Shown: piece after piece, positions 12,430 to 24,439 of the stretch | Position numbering within the stretch: the first letter of the stretch is position 1 | Layout of the letters: every line of letters starts with the position of its first letter | Assembly: GCA_004194705.1 (NCBI GenBank) | Contig: SADC01000411.1 | Coordinates: forward strand, 1-64,000 | Direction of reading: 5' to 3' | Origin: Ditylenchus dipsaci | Taxonomy: Eukaryota; Nematoda; Chromadorea; Rhabditida; Anguinidae | DNA: 64,000 nt | Position numbers and translations under genes: made by a program | The notes under the pieces: model-generated | What the model was told of the DNA's origin: nothing | The model's database searches: none | The model's input: only the letters and a program-made list of their open reading frames with translations

Positions 12430-15140
12430 AAAGCTTTAAGATAATAAATATGGTAAGTGAAAGAATCTAAAATAGAGTTTTTTAAGAAAAAAATAGTAGC
12501 AAATTTTGTATTTTATTGGAAACTGATTATTTTGTTTTGTTAACCTTGGGAAGGCCGGACTGTAAAACCGGCAGATTCTGGTGCAGAATTTAGAGGAGAA
12601 TCCGATATATTTTTTCACTTTAATTTTTTAATCAGAAAAAGGGGGTATAGACGTTTCTCGAAAATGAAAAAAGTTTCATTTTCGAGAAACGTCTATGCAC
12701 CGAAAAAAGTGGTCAGAAGGGGATTTTTAAAAGTTGTCATTTTTGGATACTTGCTTAACATTCAAAGGGCATAGCTTCGGATTTTGTAGGCATTAACTTT
12801 CTCTTATTATACTTTTAGAAAGCTTATCGAGAGGGTTTTCAAATGACATATTACAGCCTGTATATGTTTTGAAATCTCAAATTAAAAAATTGAAAACGCA
12901 AAAACTTCTAGTCTTTGGAAATCGAACTTTCACGAATTTCGGCTAAAATCATTTATAGAGGCTATATCAAAAATTAAAACTTATGCCGTGTGAAAAAGGG
13001 TTAGGTTCTGGTTTCTAAAAGTGATCAATGTAAAATTACCGCGAATGAAAGGGCGCAATTAGAAAAGGGAATTTCTGATATTCATATTAAAAGACACCTG
13101 GTTTGGCTTATTTCCTATCGATATGAAGGCTTTTCTATCTACAGCTAACAGGTATTTTGTTTATTTATGAATAAATCTGAAAAGTGTTATCTTTTGGCTA
13201 AAATGTGCCACCTTTTTGAGTTTTGGTTTAAAATGCTGAAAAGTGCCACCTTTTGTTGAGCTATGTCACTTTTTGGAGGGAAAGTGATCTTTTTGTTGAA
13301 ATGCGTCACTTTTTCTATTGTACAGAGTGTTTCACGAAATTCGGCGGTTTTGAAATGGCCATAACCTTTTTTATAGTCATCAACAAAAAATTAGATTTTA
13401 CAGCCAAAAGATAAAAATAAAGGAAGAGGTAAACTAAGGTGGCACATCGAATTCTCGTCCGCTTATTACAAGGTTACAAAAGCTGAAATCTAATTTATAA
13501 GACTGGCATAGTAACAACTTCAGCCCAAAACAATGATGAAAAATTAAAATAAAGCAAAATCAAAACTGTTCCACCGAGCAAAAAAGTGGGAAGACTAAAA
13601 ATTGTAGACTACAAAATTTGTAGCCAAGAATTCTTACAGATTTTAAAAGCTAATTTCAGATAAAAGTTATTGCAAAGACCTATACAATCGAAAAGTAAAA
13701 TTGTTAGTAAAATAGATTAGTACCAAGCCTGCTTTTTATTCAAATTATCATTTCAAATTAAAAAATGCTCAAATCACACTCTGTTAATAATTTTTCGTTA
13801 ATTAAGCTTTAAATACGAAAAATGCTGCTAAATTTTTAAAACCAGGGATGGTATTCTGGTCGGTAGTGGAGCAGGGCTGTTCACTCTTCCGACAAATTTT
13901 TTCTCTTCCGGCAGATTTTGCTTATAACTTTGTTTTTAAAATACAAATTTTTTTTCTGTAACATACGTTTTTGCTTATGAGAGTTAGACCTACAATATGA
14001 ATTTAATCTTTCCAGAACATTACTGTGGTCTAAGTGGCGAGATGTCCAAAAACTGCTGAAACGGAAGATTCTTCCGGAAGAGTCTTCCGTTTCAACAGTT
14101 TTCTGGCGACGCGCACTAGACCAACAGTAATTTTTATAAAAAGATTAAATTCATATTGTAGGTCTAACTCTCATGAGCAAAACGTATGTTACAGAAAAAA
14201 ATTTGTATTTGAAAAACAAAGTTATAAGCCAAATCTGCCGGAAGAGAAAAAAATTTGCCGGAAGAGTGAACAGCCCTGTAGTGGATGTCAGTAGATCAAG
14301 TTACTCTTGATCCAAAACTCTACTAATCTACCTGAATACGACTCCAGGTGATTTGGATGATTCATTTACTGCAAACTGAAATAATGAGTTTTTTAAAAAA
14401 TGCCTTTTTCGTGAAAATGTGAGTTTGTGAAGATGTATTTTGTGAATCATCATAACGCCGTTTTTCTTTTTTTTTTTTAGAAAAACAAATTTTTAATTAT
14501 CGTAAACGATCTGCAAAATCGGAAATCACGATGTTTAGTACCAGACTGTAAAAACAGAAATTGCAAAAAAAAATTCAAAAATTAGGCTGAAAAAAGTGTC
14601 GGACCCTAGATGGGAACGAACTTCTGACCTTAATTTACGTTTTATCGAGTTATGCTATAACGAGCGTCGACTGTAACATCAATTTTGAAAACAATTTATT
14701 TTTAATCAAAAACAACATTTTTACAGCAGTTTTTATTAAATGTTGTTTCATTTAAATTGTTGATAAAACTCACTAATCTTTTGTATTTACTTTTTCTCAG
14801 ATTTAAAAAAAGAAGAAATTTTCTTAATTTTTTGTGTTAATCTAAAACGTTTCTCACTTGAAATTTCAAAAAAAATTTCGGAAAATTTCAAAAAGTGGTT
14901 AAAAATACTCTATACATGTTTATAATGCATTTTAGCCCAGGCTTTTTTCACATCCCGGCACGGATATTTTTTTGGCTCAGACTGGCCCGGAGCTTCATTT
15001 TTTTCGGCCCGGTCGGCCCGTGTAGAGTCACTATACATGGTGATTCAAGAACTTTTCCAAATTTTTTGGCACTGCCCTTCCAAATGTTTCTTTAGGGCGG
15101 AAGGGTAATGTTTGAATAACCACTTACTAATCGTCTACTC
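12430..15140. other. Gene-free repeat region
   Basis: This is upstream of ECHS1. It holds a perfect short hairpin (GACGTTTCTCGAAAATGA around 12645-12698), a block of GTGCCACCTTTTTG-like units at 13200-13320 that echoes 60-116 and 60450-60530, and a foldback element at 13870-14279. No exon with splice borders was found. Confidence 0.5.
13870..14279. repeat. Foldback element, CTCTTCCGG arms
   Basis: Left end CAGGGCTGTTCACTCTTCCG and right end CGGAAGAGTGAACAGCCCTG are inverted. The arms contain repeated TCTTCCGGCA or TCTTCCGACA units, and the centre is a short perfect palindrome of CGGAAGA. No coding capacity. Confidence 0.75.
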
Positions 15141-15148
15141 TATTTAAA

Positions 15149-15396
15149 TACCGTATCTCTCTAATAGAACCACCCCCCCCCCTGATTCAAAATCGTGTTT
15201 GTGGCATTGCGTTTTTGACCCACTTTTTTAAAACTTATCTTATACAAGTTACCCCTCAATCTGTAGGCAGTAAGATGAGCTACAATTTGACGGGTAACTT
15301 GTATGAGAACAGTCTTCAAAAAGTAGGTAAAAACACAACGCCAAAAAGACGATTTTGAATCAGGGGGGGGGTGGTTCTATTAGAGAGAATACGGTA
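15149..15396. repeat. TACCGTA MITE (GAACCAC subtype)
   Basis: TACCGTATCTCTCTAATAGA at the left is mirrored by CTATTAGAGAGAATACGGTA at the right. A closely similar copy in the same orientation lies at 40386-40606, and a lone half at about 16544-16610. Confidence 0.78.
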
Positions 15397-16632
15397 ACTC
15401 TGTTTAACATAACTCTGAAATAGGTTTGGTTAGTCACATCTAAATTATAAGAAATTATCATAATTTGTCTACTTATTAGACTAAAAATCGGTGTGGCAAC
15501 CATATCATCCTTGTGAAACTAGGTAAATTGGTTCCCAGTACATTGGTCCGCTAGTAAGGACGAGAGTTCGAATCCACCTGGTAACTACTGTTTTGTTTTA
15601 CTTAATTTTTCACTTCTTTTTGGTAAATTTATTATAACGAGGGGGTTACTAAGGTTGTTCTACCCAAATACACTAGCACGGAGCGCAGCATGGCACTTCT
15701 TATTGGCCTGTAACTAGTAGCGTCTAGGTGGTGCTACCAAGACAGAGGTAGCCAGGCAGTTGTACTCAGATGGTCATTCAGGTAGCTGTACCCAGGTCAT
15801 GAAACCAGGTAGTAGTACTACCGTAGTACTCATACCAGGTCATACCCAGGTAGTGGTTCCTAGGCAGGCAGTACGCAGACTTCAATTACCCAAAGCATGT
15901 CACCTTAGTGCTCCTAATCTGTTTTCAATAGTCCCGATACACCCCAATGGGTATACGACATAAACCGCGGCGACAAAACACCGCCTACGACAAAACACCG
16001 CGAGACAAACACCGCGAGACAAAAACCGCGGCCCAAAACACTGCGGTCCAAAACACGCCGCGACAAAACACCGCGGGAAAAACACCGCCTACGACAAAAC
16101 CGCGGGAAAAACACCGCCTACGACAAAACACCGCCGCCACAGTTAACTGCCTATATAACAAATTCTTACATGCCTACTTGATTATAACCATATTGGAATC
16201 GAGGAGTGATAACGTGGTAGCTGGTTTCGTTTCGTACTTGGAGTTTTGGTCGTCTACTAATGGCCGTGCTTTTATTTTGGCTGACCACTCCAAATTTTTA
16301 GAGATTGACTCAAAATTTCTGCTTTCTAGGGGTTAAAAACCAGAAGGGCTATTTTTTTAAGAAACGGCCTATGACTAAACGGTTACGAACATATGATCAA
16401 CACTCACATATGGTCAACACTCTCGGTTATACGTCACCATCGTCCCAATTAAGATTGGCTTGTTTTCGGCTAAAATTAAGATCGGGTAAGATTGGCTTAT
16501 TTTCTATGTTTTGACACCTCCTCTAATCAATTAATAGATAAATACCGTATTCTCTCTAATAGAACCACACTCCTATTTGAACCACACTCTCTAATAGAAC
16601 CACACCCCTTAACACTCTCTCAAGCTTCCCAA

Positions 16633-16872
16633 ATGGCAGTCTACCTCCAATGGATTGTCGAAGCCTGGGAGAAGCTATCGAAGCAGCTCATCGTTGAGTA
16701 ATTCAAATCGTGCGGAGTTTGCAATACCACCAATGGATGTGAGGACGACGCCATCCACTCCTTCAAGAAAGTTGGGCCGGTTCCGAGTGGTCGAGGCAAG
16801 GTGGAGAGAGAGAGAAGTTGGCTGGGCTAATACAAGAAATCGATCTCGAGGAAGTGCAAGAGATATTGTTTA
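16633..16872 (+). pseudogene. pogo/Tigger-type transposase C-terminal remnant
   Basis: Reading from 16633, MAVYLQWIVEAWEKLSKQLI runs through an in-frame TAA into FKSCGVCNTTNGCEDD. The pattern 'W..EAW..L....I..SFK.CG..N..DG.EDD' is the end of the DDE domain and tail of pogo/Tigger (Tc1/mariner superfamily) transposases. Only about 70 residues remain and a stop interrupts them. It is the likely enzyme class behind the TACAGTCAA-ended MITEs at 19020, 33121, 33521 and 52976, but that link is inference. Confidence 0.65.
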
Positions 16873-17043
16873 ATGATAGAGATTTTTTTTGAGATTTTTC
16901 GAATTCTCGGCACCACCTCCCACTAGCGTGGGCAAGCCCTTTTAAAGGAATTATTTGTTGCAAAACTGAGGTCACACAATAGAAATAACTATAATTAACA
17001 CCGTATTTATTTCATAACAATTGACAAATCATCCACGGTGATA

Positions 17044-17646
17044 CTAGGACACAAGAGCTGAAGTAGTGCTGGACTCGCTGGGTAGGAGCTGGCGCTTGAT
17101 CTTGCAGTATCGAGACAGTCGATGAATTCGCGACTCCACCAAAATCAGACGGAACTTCGAGCCAATATCCTTGCGGTATTTCTAACATAAATTATTAGTG
17201 TATCAGATATACAGAATACAGCTAACCAACCTCCAAATGTTTGCGAATGCTGTCGGCTTTTTTGATCAAGTGGTAGAGATTCTCTGGAATTTCAGGAGCC
17301 ATTCCCTTGAAGATTAAAGATCACATTAAAGAATTAACGACAATTAAAGTTGAAAGAAATACCTTTGATTTCAAGATTCGCACAATCTTGTTACCAGTGA
17401 CACGACGGACCTGAGCAACACCATGAGAGTCACGAAGAATAATGCCGATCGAGAAGACGAAACCTTTTCGGGCCAGCTTGACAATCTGCTCTTCCACATC
17501 AGTGCTCGCAAGCTTCAGCCAGGTCGGAACAGAACGGCGATAAGGCAGAGCGGAGCGCGAAATACCTTTGCCGGGATTGTGCTGCAGAATAACAATATTT
17601 ATACCAGCAAGTAGATGCATCTAGGTTAACATACCATTCGCCCCAT
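17044..17646 (-). CDS. RPS13: 40S ribosomal protein S13 (uS15), four exons
   Basis: Component of the small ribosomal subunit. Exons: 17635-17646 (MGRM only), 17363-17581 ([35 protein letters not shown]), 17231-17305 ([19 protein letters not shown]), 17044-17181 ([18 protein letters not shown], ending TTSALVS and stop). All junctions are GT-AG and in phase, introns are about 50-57 bases, and no frameshift is needed. The product is about 147 residues against 151 in human. The C-terminal VLPPNWKYES region is shortened by four residues to LLPSES. The start is the conserved MGRM motif, preceded by a pyrimidine-rich CTCCTTCTTTCTTC upstream, consistent with a 5' TOP-type leader. Changes such as [11 protein letters not shown] in place of KGLTPSQIGVIL are unusual for such a conserved protein. 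Confidence 0.95.
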
Positions 17647-17716
17647 GATTGCTTTTTAAATATTCCTCGTTCGAAGAAAGAAGGAGCTAAAACATTTATA
17701 AACATAAACAGCAATA

Positions 17717-17846
17717 TACCGTATTTCCTCTAAAAAGCGCCCCGGGGCGCTTATTTTTGGATGACCCCCAGGGGGACGCTTATTAGAGGGGGGGGGGGGG
17801 GGGGGGCGCTCATTAAAGGGGGGCGCTTTTTAGAGGAAATACGGTA
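17717..17846. repeat. TACCGTA MITE (GCGCCCC subtype) with poly-G
   Basis: TACCGTATTTCCTCTAAAAA and its inverted end frame a GC-rich middle that contains an uninterrupted run of about 20 G. It lies just upstream of RPS13. A half copy with the same CGCCCCGGGGCGCTTA core is at 50819. Confidence 0.75.
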
Positions 17847-18199
17847 AGCAGGGAATGCCCCACATACAAAACTCAAGTACGAAACGAACCAGCTACCACG
17901 TTATCACTCCTCGATTCCAATATGGTTATAATCAAGTAGGGCATGTAAGAATTGGTTATATAGGCAGTTAACTGTGGCGGCGGTGTTTTGTCGTAGGCGG
18001 TGTTTGTCGCGGCGGTGTTTTGTCGCCGCGGTGTTTTCCCGCGGTGTTTTGTCGCGGCGGTGTTTTGGGCGCGGTGTTTTGGGCCGCGGTGTTTTGTATC
18101 GCGGTGTTTTGTCTCGCGGTGTTTTGTCGTAGGCGGTGTTTTGTCGCCGCGGTGTTATTCCATCCCCACCCCAATGGTTTATATCCATCCTCAGCGGTC

Positions 18200-19015
18200 T
18201 TGATTTAGTGGTTCTCTTGGTTCATTTAGTGTCAGTTTAGCCTCAGTTCTACTAAATGATCCATCCATGAACCAAACCAAGTGGTCGTCTGTTTGGTGTG
18301 AATTTTTTATATATTTACTTGAAACTACCATTTATATGCACAACCTGGAAACTATGAACTACCACCACCTAAGTACCACTATATAGGCTGTTCCATCTGG
18401 GCACCGAATTTAGTCAATGCTTGGTACTACCGCTTGAGTACCACTTCCATACTACCACTGGATACCTGAGGGTAGGAAGATGCTCTCAAACTGGGTTACT
18501 CCCAGTCAAATCGGTGCTTTAGCATTATCAAACGTGTTTAGAACACGATTCTGAAAAAGGTAAAGGATTTTTAATTACTTTCAGCTAAATCCAAAATTTT
18601 GGATTTTGGAGGTGGATATATATTTACATTGTGAACGAAAAGAAGGTCGCCCTTGAAATGGCCCTTACCTCGATTTTTAGCCTAATAAGTAGACAAATTC
18701 TGACTGACGCACTAATTACGCATACCTTTGTGAGCACTGTACATGACTAGACAAACAAAATACTGTGTTTATTATCTAATAATTTCTCTTTTTGGTTTGG
18801 CACAGGGAGCAATAATAATTTGGCATAGATAAGTGAATCGATCATATCTTACTTGTAAATTACATGGCACTTTGCAAATAACTGTTTGTAAAAAATAAAG
18901 GAGCACATAGTAGTAACACAGACATAATGCTTTTGAAATACTGGATAAATTACAACAATTATTGAGCAAGAAGAATCACAGAGAAAAATGGTAGTTGTAA
19001 TTAAATTGAGGTTAT
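18200..19015. other. Dispersed-repeat remnants
   Basis: The block 18350-18480, rich in ACTACC and GGTACT, resembles 15720-15880 and 50030-50430. The block 18500-18620 (around TTAGCATTATCAAACGTG) matches 50265-50375. I see no gene. Confidence 0.5.
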
Positions 19016-19019
19016 TATG

Positions 19020-19287
19020 CTACAGTCAAACTCGTTAGAGTTACGACCCTGGGCGGTCCCTACAAATAAAAAGCTCGCTATATTGATCTGGTATAGTGAC
19101 ATCCAGTGATGTGCCCGCAAATTTCGGCTCCTGCTCTGGCTCTTGGCTCCTGGCCCCAAAATTTTGGCTCCCGGATCTTGGCTCGGAGCAGGAGCGCTGG
19201 GAGCTAAGAGCGGAAGTGCGCACATCACTGGTGACAACTAATGGTCAGACCCCGATGGTATCACTATATCCACGTTTGACTGTATAG
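19020..19287. repeat. Tc1/mariner-like MITE with a nested foldback
   Basis: Outer ends TACAGTCAAACTCGTTAGAG and CACGTTTGACTGTATA. Nested inside, 19103-19230, are inverted CAGTGATGTGC ends around GGCTCCTGGC repeats. Confidence 0.65.
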
Positions 19288-19328
19288 GCCAACAAATAAG
19301 CAAAAAATGGACGGTATTTTGTAGTTGT

Positions 19329-19757
19329 TTAAGCTCCATTCATACTCCCGCGGGACACGGGACAATTTTTCAAACACGTTTTTGTCTCTATCTCGGCTCC
19401 CAGCCATCATTTTTCACTACTTTTATTAGATCTACAAGGCAACAGACCATGCTGTACAACATAGGGATAACAGATTTGCTATGATCAGTATCGAAAACGG
19501 TTTTTAGGCTGTCCCGCAGGTCAATGTCCACGGTACAAATATAGGAATTGTCCCACGAGACATTGACCTGCGGGACAGCCTAAAAACCGTTTTCGATACT
19601 GATCATGGCAAATCTGTTATCCCTATGTTGTAGAGCATGGTCTGTTGCCTTGTAAATCTATTAGAAGTAGTGAAAAATGATGGCTGGGAGCCGAGATAGA
19701 GACAAAAACGTGTTTGAAAATTGTCCGTGTCCCGCGGGAGTATGAATGGAGCTTTAA
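19329..19757. repeat. Near-perfect foldback element
   Basis: TTAAGCTCCATTCATACTCC at the left is mirrored at the right, and the arms match almost base for base over about 200 bases (a recent copy). The sequence after it (19758-19802, GGACCATGA...) is another dispersed family. Confidence 0.8.
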
Positions 19758-20393
19758 GGACCATGATTTTTGCGCGCAGCGGCATGTGCAAAATTTGAAT
19801 TGGCGGGTACAAAAGAAACTGTGCCTCTGGGGCGCTTCAGCGAAAAGTGATTTTTAGCTGAACAAAGTAGCTAAACAGATGCCAAGCATGGTTTGGCAAC
19901 TAAAACGCTAAAAAACGTTGCGGGTTTTTTGGATTGGGAAATATAGTCTACTCATGCCCTGAATAGCTTACTTAATCTGGCCAGGTATTGCTTCGCCAAA
20001 TCTCTTTTTTGCCAAATCTCCCCTAGCCCAAAAATGATCTCAAAATTGGATATTTTTTTCAAACAAGGTGTTAGGTTATTGTGATTTTGGTTTTCAAGCA
20101 GCAAAATCGCCGGGTTTTTTCTAAAAAAAACTTTCAAATCGAAATTCTTACGATATCTGGGACCAGACTGTCAAATAAGTTGGTAAAATAATTTGAAAAT
20201 TGGTTTTAAAAGTGTCGGACCCTATGCGGGAACGAACTTGAGCGGGTACTGGATTATGGGTCATCTTCTGTAAACTATTTTTTTCACCCTAAATGGTTTG
20301 TAGCCAAAAAATCACTGATTGATATTGTGAGTAGAGGATGAAAATAGTCCATTTTCGGTTTGAAATTGTTTCTGGCTCTATTCAGCAAATGGC

Positions 20394-23300
20394 TTAGGTG
20401 AGAACCACTGGTTGCAAAGGAGGGAGATGCCGAAGTGTGTCATCTTCAATCTGTTGTCTATGCTTTGTGGAATTGTTGGTGCCTAAAATTGATTTTCCTT
20501 AATTGTGAGCTTAATGAAAATAGTGCAGACCAGCAGAGTAGCGTCTGTTCAATGCCGACACTGAGTTGGACTTCTTGAGCATTGGGGGTGGCACACCGCG
20601 ATTGCTGCTCAATCTACAAGTCACATAATTGGAGAAAATACCGAAAAAAAATGAGTGGGGACGGAGTTCTTGTCAAATATGAGATCATTTTTTACCAGGT
20701 TGGGTCACGGCGGTCATCTATAGAATATAATACGCCTCAAAATAAACTCTTTATTTTTTTTAGACTTTGGGGGGTAAAACGGTGTTTTGTCCCATGACCG
20801 AAAATCTCGGAAATCGACATTTTTTGACCCGAAAATAACGGCAAAATCGGGCAAAATGTGAGTCAAGATGAGTGGGTGGTCAAAATGAGTCATTTTTGAC
20901 TTTTTTTTAAGAGGGAAAAAACACCGTTGTACCCTCCAAAGTCGTATTTTAAGGCGTGTTATATGATTATATAATCGAAATGGTTGAATTGACAACATGA
21001 CGCCTTTTTGTCGCAATGAGGCTCCTTTTCGTCGTGAAACTGTAGCCTATTTTAAAATTTGAATTTTCTCCCTTATCTCTTCACCCCATTATTAAGCTCC
21101 AAATCTAAGCTTTCCAATAAGCTATAACACTTGTTAGCACTTAATTTCAAAAATTACTATATTTACTTATTTAGATGAAAGAACCTGAGCAAAAATAAAA
21201 ATATTTATTATTGTATGTAAATCTTCAAAATTTTCAAATTATACACCTAAATATCATAGCTCATTAGAAAGCTGAGACTTGGAGCTACACGTTGGTGTAA
21301 AAATTCAAACTTAATTATGTCAAAATAAGTTAGAAAATTCAAAGAGAGAAAAATTCGCTGTACTCGGTTTTTAGTTTATTGATTAAAAAATCGGGTTTTC
21401 AGCTGGATTCTGCCCTAGCAAGTTATTTGAAAACTCACTTTTCCAATGCTTTTGTGGATTGAGGACAAATAGACACGTAGTCAATTTCACTCTCGTATTG
21501 TTGGGCAGTATTCAAAGGTTGATGCTGTGCTGGGGTAGCCAGTTGAACTGCAGACACTTTGCGTTGCTGATATTCAAATGCGTTTAGAGGAGCCACAGCA
21601 GCTATTGGTCTTTGGGATGTTTTCCTGGCTGGAATAGTGTCCAGTTCTACGTAGTCGTCCATGGCTGAGGAAAACAGCGAGGGAGTGTTCCAGCCTACAA
21701 AATATACTAAATATATACAGTCCTGGCTACAGAACAATGGAAAAATTTAATTTCCAGGTATGAGAAAGGGTATTACCATATCCTCTCTAACAGACAAGCG
21801 GCCATTCTCTCTTTCCAACCGCAAGACTTTGTTGACTTTATATCGAAAATGGAATAAAATATGGACGCTACTTGCATATACCCCCCCCCCAAATCAACTT
21901 TTTCAAAGTGTTTTAAAACCCTATATCGACTCAAAATCGCCTCAGGAGTTCAAAAAAGACATTATTTTTAAGTTCTGGTCAATAAAAAATTGAGTTTTGG
22001 GCACTTTTGAATTTCGACTTTTTACCTGTTTTATCATGTTTTTCAACAAAATATAGGGTGGTTTGGAGCTCAACAAAATCCATCGACAAGGTACTTTTCA
22101 AAATATTGAAACTGAAACAGGTCCTGTACAACTTGCTCTCTTTACCCCTATGAATCCCTACCACCCCCCCCCCCCCCCCAATTGCAGCCCTGAGCAGGGC
22201 ATTAGAGAGAATACGGCATTTGGATTTGCAGGTGTCATTTCCAGGCTCCATGCAGGGTGTTAGGGTTGCCATCTCTAATTTGGCAAAAAAACATGAGACT
22301 TTGGAAAAAAGCATTCAACGTGAAATTTTCTAGGACAAAGCAAGTCTGAAGAAATGCTTATTTCTTCCCAAGATAAAATGCGGGGCATGCGAGAAAGGCA
22401 ACGCATTTAAAAAGCCAAAATGGAAATCTGCCGTGTGGCTCGAAAAACGTCAACGTTTCACTTATTTTTTTTTTCGAAAAAAACACGAAATTTTGAACTA
22501 TTGGAAAAAAATAGCGAAACGGCTGGATTTTTTTAGCAGTTACAGAAAATTCATTCCTTCATCCCAATGTTTTTAGAAAGGCATTGCACTGGTTAGCTGA
22601 CCTATCTAGCAAATTTTTCAAGTGGTGAACCGGCACCAGTCCCAACGTTAAAATCAGGACAATTATAATCGATTGGCTTGGGATAGTGTGTGCACAATCT
22701 GGAAGTTTTCGGAAAAAATATCAAAAATACCGTATATTCTCGATTAGAAGGCCCCTCTCTAATAGAAGGCCCCCCTTGAGGACCTATATATCAGCCTAGA
22801 AAAAGAAATTCGCAAATCTGTTTTTCGCGTTGTCTTAGTTAGCACGAGCTTACCTGATTCCACTTTTAAAATTTTGGTTGAGCATGCAAAAATCTCAAAA
22901 TCGACCCAAATTTTTTCCGACTTTTTTAGGGTTGAAAAATAGAAGGCCCGGGCCTTCTAATAGAGAATATACGGTATGCCTTTGTCCAATGGTTGTTTTT
23001 TTAAAAAAGTAAATCGGGTAAAACATCCTTTTACAGCAGTTAAGAAAGTGGCCCATTTCAAGGCTGTATGTGAATTTCCCCACCAAAGTGTGAAATTCCC
23101 CACCAAATTAATTAAATTCCCCACTAAATTCAAATTCGTTCTAAAAATAGTGAAATTCCCACCAAATTTTTCAAAAAATTATTTGTGCCTTTTTCTGTCT
23201 AAGACCAACCGAATTTTGCATAATTTTGCAAGAATTCAAATTTTTTAGCCTGAAAATGACATGGATTGCTCAGAATCCCACCCCGAACGGCCAGAAGCCC

Positions 23301-24206
23301 CTGGAAATTGGTTTTTCGGGGTTTACTAAAGGGGGGAACTTTTTGCGAAAAAGCGATTGGGCGGATCAGATTTCGGGTCAGATGGGCTGAATTGCTCAGA
23401 ATTATACCCTGAACCATTCAAACCACCATAAACCTGAATTCTGAGCAATTAAGCCATCTGACCCGAAATCTGATCCGCACAATCGCCTTTTCGCAAAAAG
23501 TTTACCCCCTTTAGTAAACTCCCAAAAAACCAAGTTTCAGGGGCCTCTGGCCATTCCGGGTGGGATTCTGAGCAATCCATGTCATTTTCAGGCTAAAAAA
23601 TTGAATTCTTGCAAAATTTGGTTGGTCTGGAACAGAAAAAGGCATAAATAATTTTTTAAAAATTTGGTGGGGAATTTCACAATTTTGGTGGGAAATTCAC
23701 TATTTTTAGAACGAATTTGAATTTGGTGGGGAATTTAATTAATTTGGTGAGGAATTTCACACTTTTGGTGGGGAAATTCAATTTGATCCCAATTTAAATA
23801 GGACCAATTTGAACTTGGCCAAAATTTCAGAATTGCACTTGGATTTTTCTGATATTTTTTTGGCTGTGGTCATATATTAAAATTCGACTTGCCTCTTCGA
23901 CTGTCTAGCAACTGCATTGATCTCATATTGGCTGAAATGACACAAATTTGTGAATCATCTAATCAATAACGCATATAGTGCCAAACCATTACTGTTGTCG
24001 GACGGGTAGTGGAGGGGAGGTGGCGAGTTTTTCTTGGATTTTACTGAATGGCCACTAGTCCTCGACCGACACCTCGTTGAAACAGCACTCTAGAGTTGAG
24101 CTCACTGCAAACATCATTGCATCTGCTAATAAAGCTGTTATCACTGGGGTAGGTGAAGGAGCTCTGGCCCGGGCAAACTGGTGGAGGAATTGATCAGGTC
24201 GTCATC
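20394..24206 (-). CDS. C-terminal exons of a tyrosine-motif adaptor, probably of the Dok-7-like gene
   Basis: Exons: 24179-24206 (DDDLINSST, weak), 21439-21694 (SAMDDYVELDTIPARKTSQ, then YESEIDYVSICPQSTKALEK), 20531-20613 (GVPPPMLKKSNSVSALNRRY), 20394-20482 (QQIEDDTLRHLPPLQPVVLT, stop). Phases agree at each junction; the 20531 exon uses an unusual GTCTGC donor. The 21439 donor is a strong GTGAGT. The sequence is low-complexity and phosphoprotein-like, with DYVEL and DYVSI motifs that resemble SH2-binding sites in GAB/IRS/DOK adaptors. DYVSI..QSTKALEK is reminiscent of the GAB C-terminus. The large intron 20614-21438 holds a hairpin repeat. Linking it to the exons at 32.5 and 55 kb is inference from strand, phase and composition. 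Confidence 0.6.
20726..20966. repeat. Hairpin repeat in intron
   Basis: Inverted arms around ATAATACGCCTCAAAATA and AAAACGGTGTTTTG mirror GGCGTGTTATAT and AAACACCGTTGTACC. Short foldback element, no coding capacity. Confidence 0.6.
22728..22976. repeat. TACCGTA MITE (AAGGCCC subtype)
   Basis: TACCGTATATTCTCGATTAG and its inverted end CTAATAGAGAATATACGGTA enclose AGAAGGCCCC repeats. Same terminal plan as the other TACCGTA copies. Confidence 0.78.
23070..23781. repeat. Foldback element, CCCCACCAAATT arms, shared core
   Basis: The arms are arrays of AATTTCCCCACCAAA units, inverted left to right. The centre (23270-23590) contains GGTTTACTAAAGGGGGG, a GATTGGGCGGATCAGAT-type block and their inverse. 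The same central core occurs with quite different arms at 27447, 29757 and 47441. Confidence 0.78.
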
Positions 24207-24439
24207 CTGCTAAATTTTTGGGTTAAAAAATAAATTTAGAAAATTAAGGGAATATGAGTCGATTACCTAAGAGTTAACTTTGCTGAGGGCCAATGGAGTG
24301 TTCTGGTTAAAACAGTGTCGCCAAACCCATCATAACTGTGCACTGAACTTTTGTTGCCAGAGTAGACACTGAGTGATGGGAAAGTCTGCAAGTTGTGTAA
24401 ATATTTAAATAAAAAGTAATTGTGTGTTCAACATAGTTG

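Larger units (their letters stand above)
15958..18153. repeat. Long inverted repeat enclosing RPS13
   Basis: The left arm, 15958-16245, is an array of CGACAAAACACCGC units followed by unique sequence around CATATTGGAATCGAGGAGTG. The right arm, 17866-18153, is the same in inverse order. Between the arms lie a pogo-transposase remnant, the complete RPS13 gene and a small MITE. Either one foldback element grew around the gene or two copies inserted in opposite orientation. Confidence 0.72.

Noticed and set aside
15540..15590. tRNA gene at GAGTTCGAATCC
   Set aside because: Only a B box is clear; there is no matching acceptor stem or D arm. Probably a SINE scrap.
15900..18208. Open frames in the CGACAAAACACC arrays
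   Set aside because: They translate the mirrored repeat arms on both strands and in several frames.
24001..24205. Alternative minus-strand frame FARARAPSPTPVITALLADA as a C-terminal exon
   Set aside because: A stop codon lies between it and any usable acceptor, whereas the short DDDLINSST reading fits phase on both sides.
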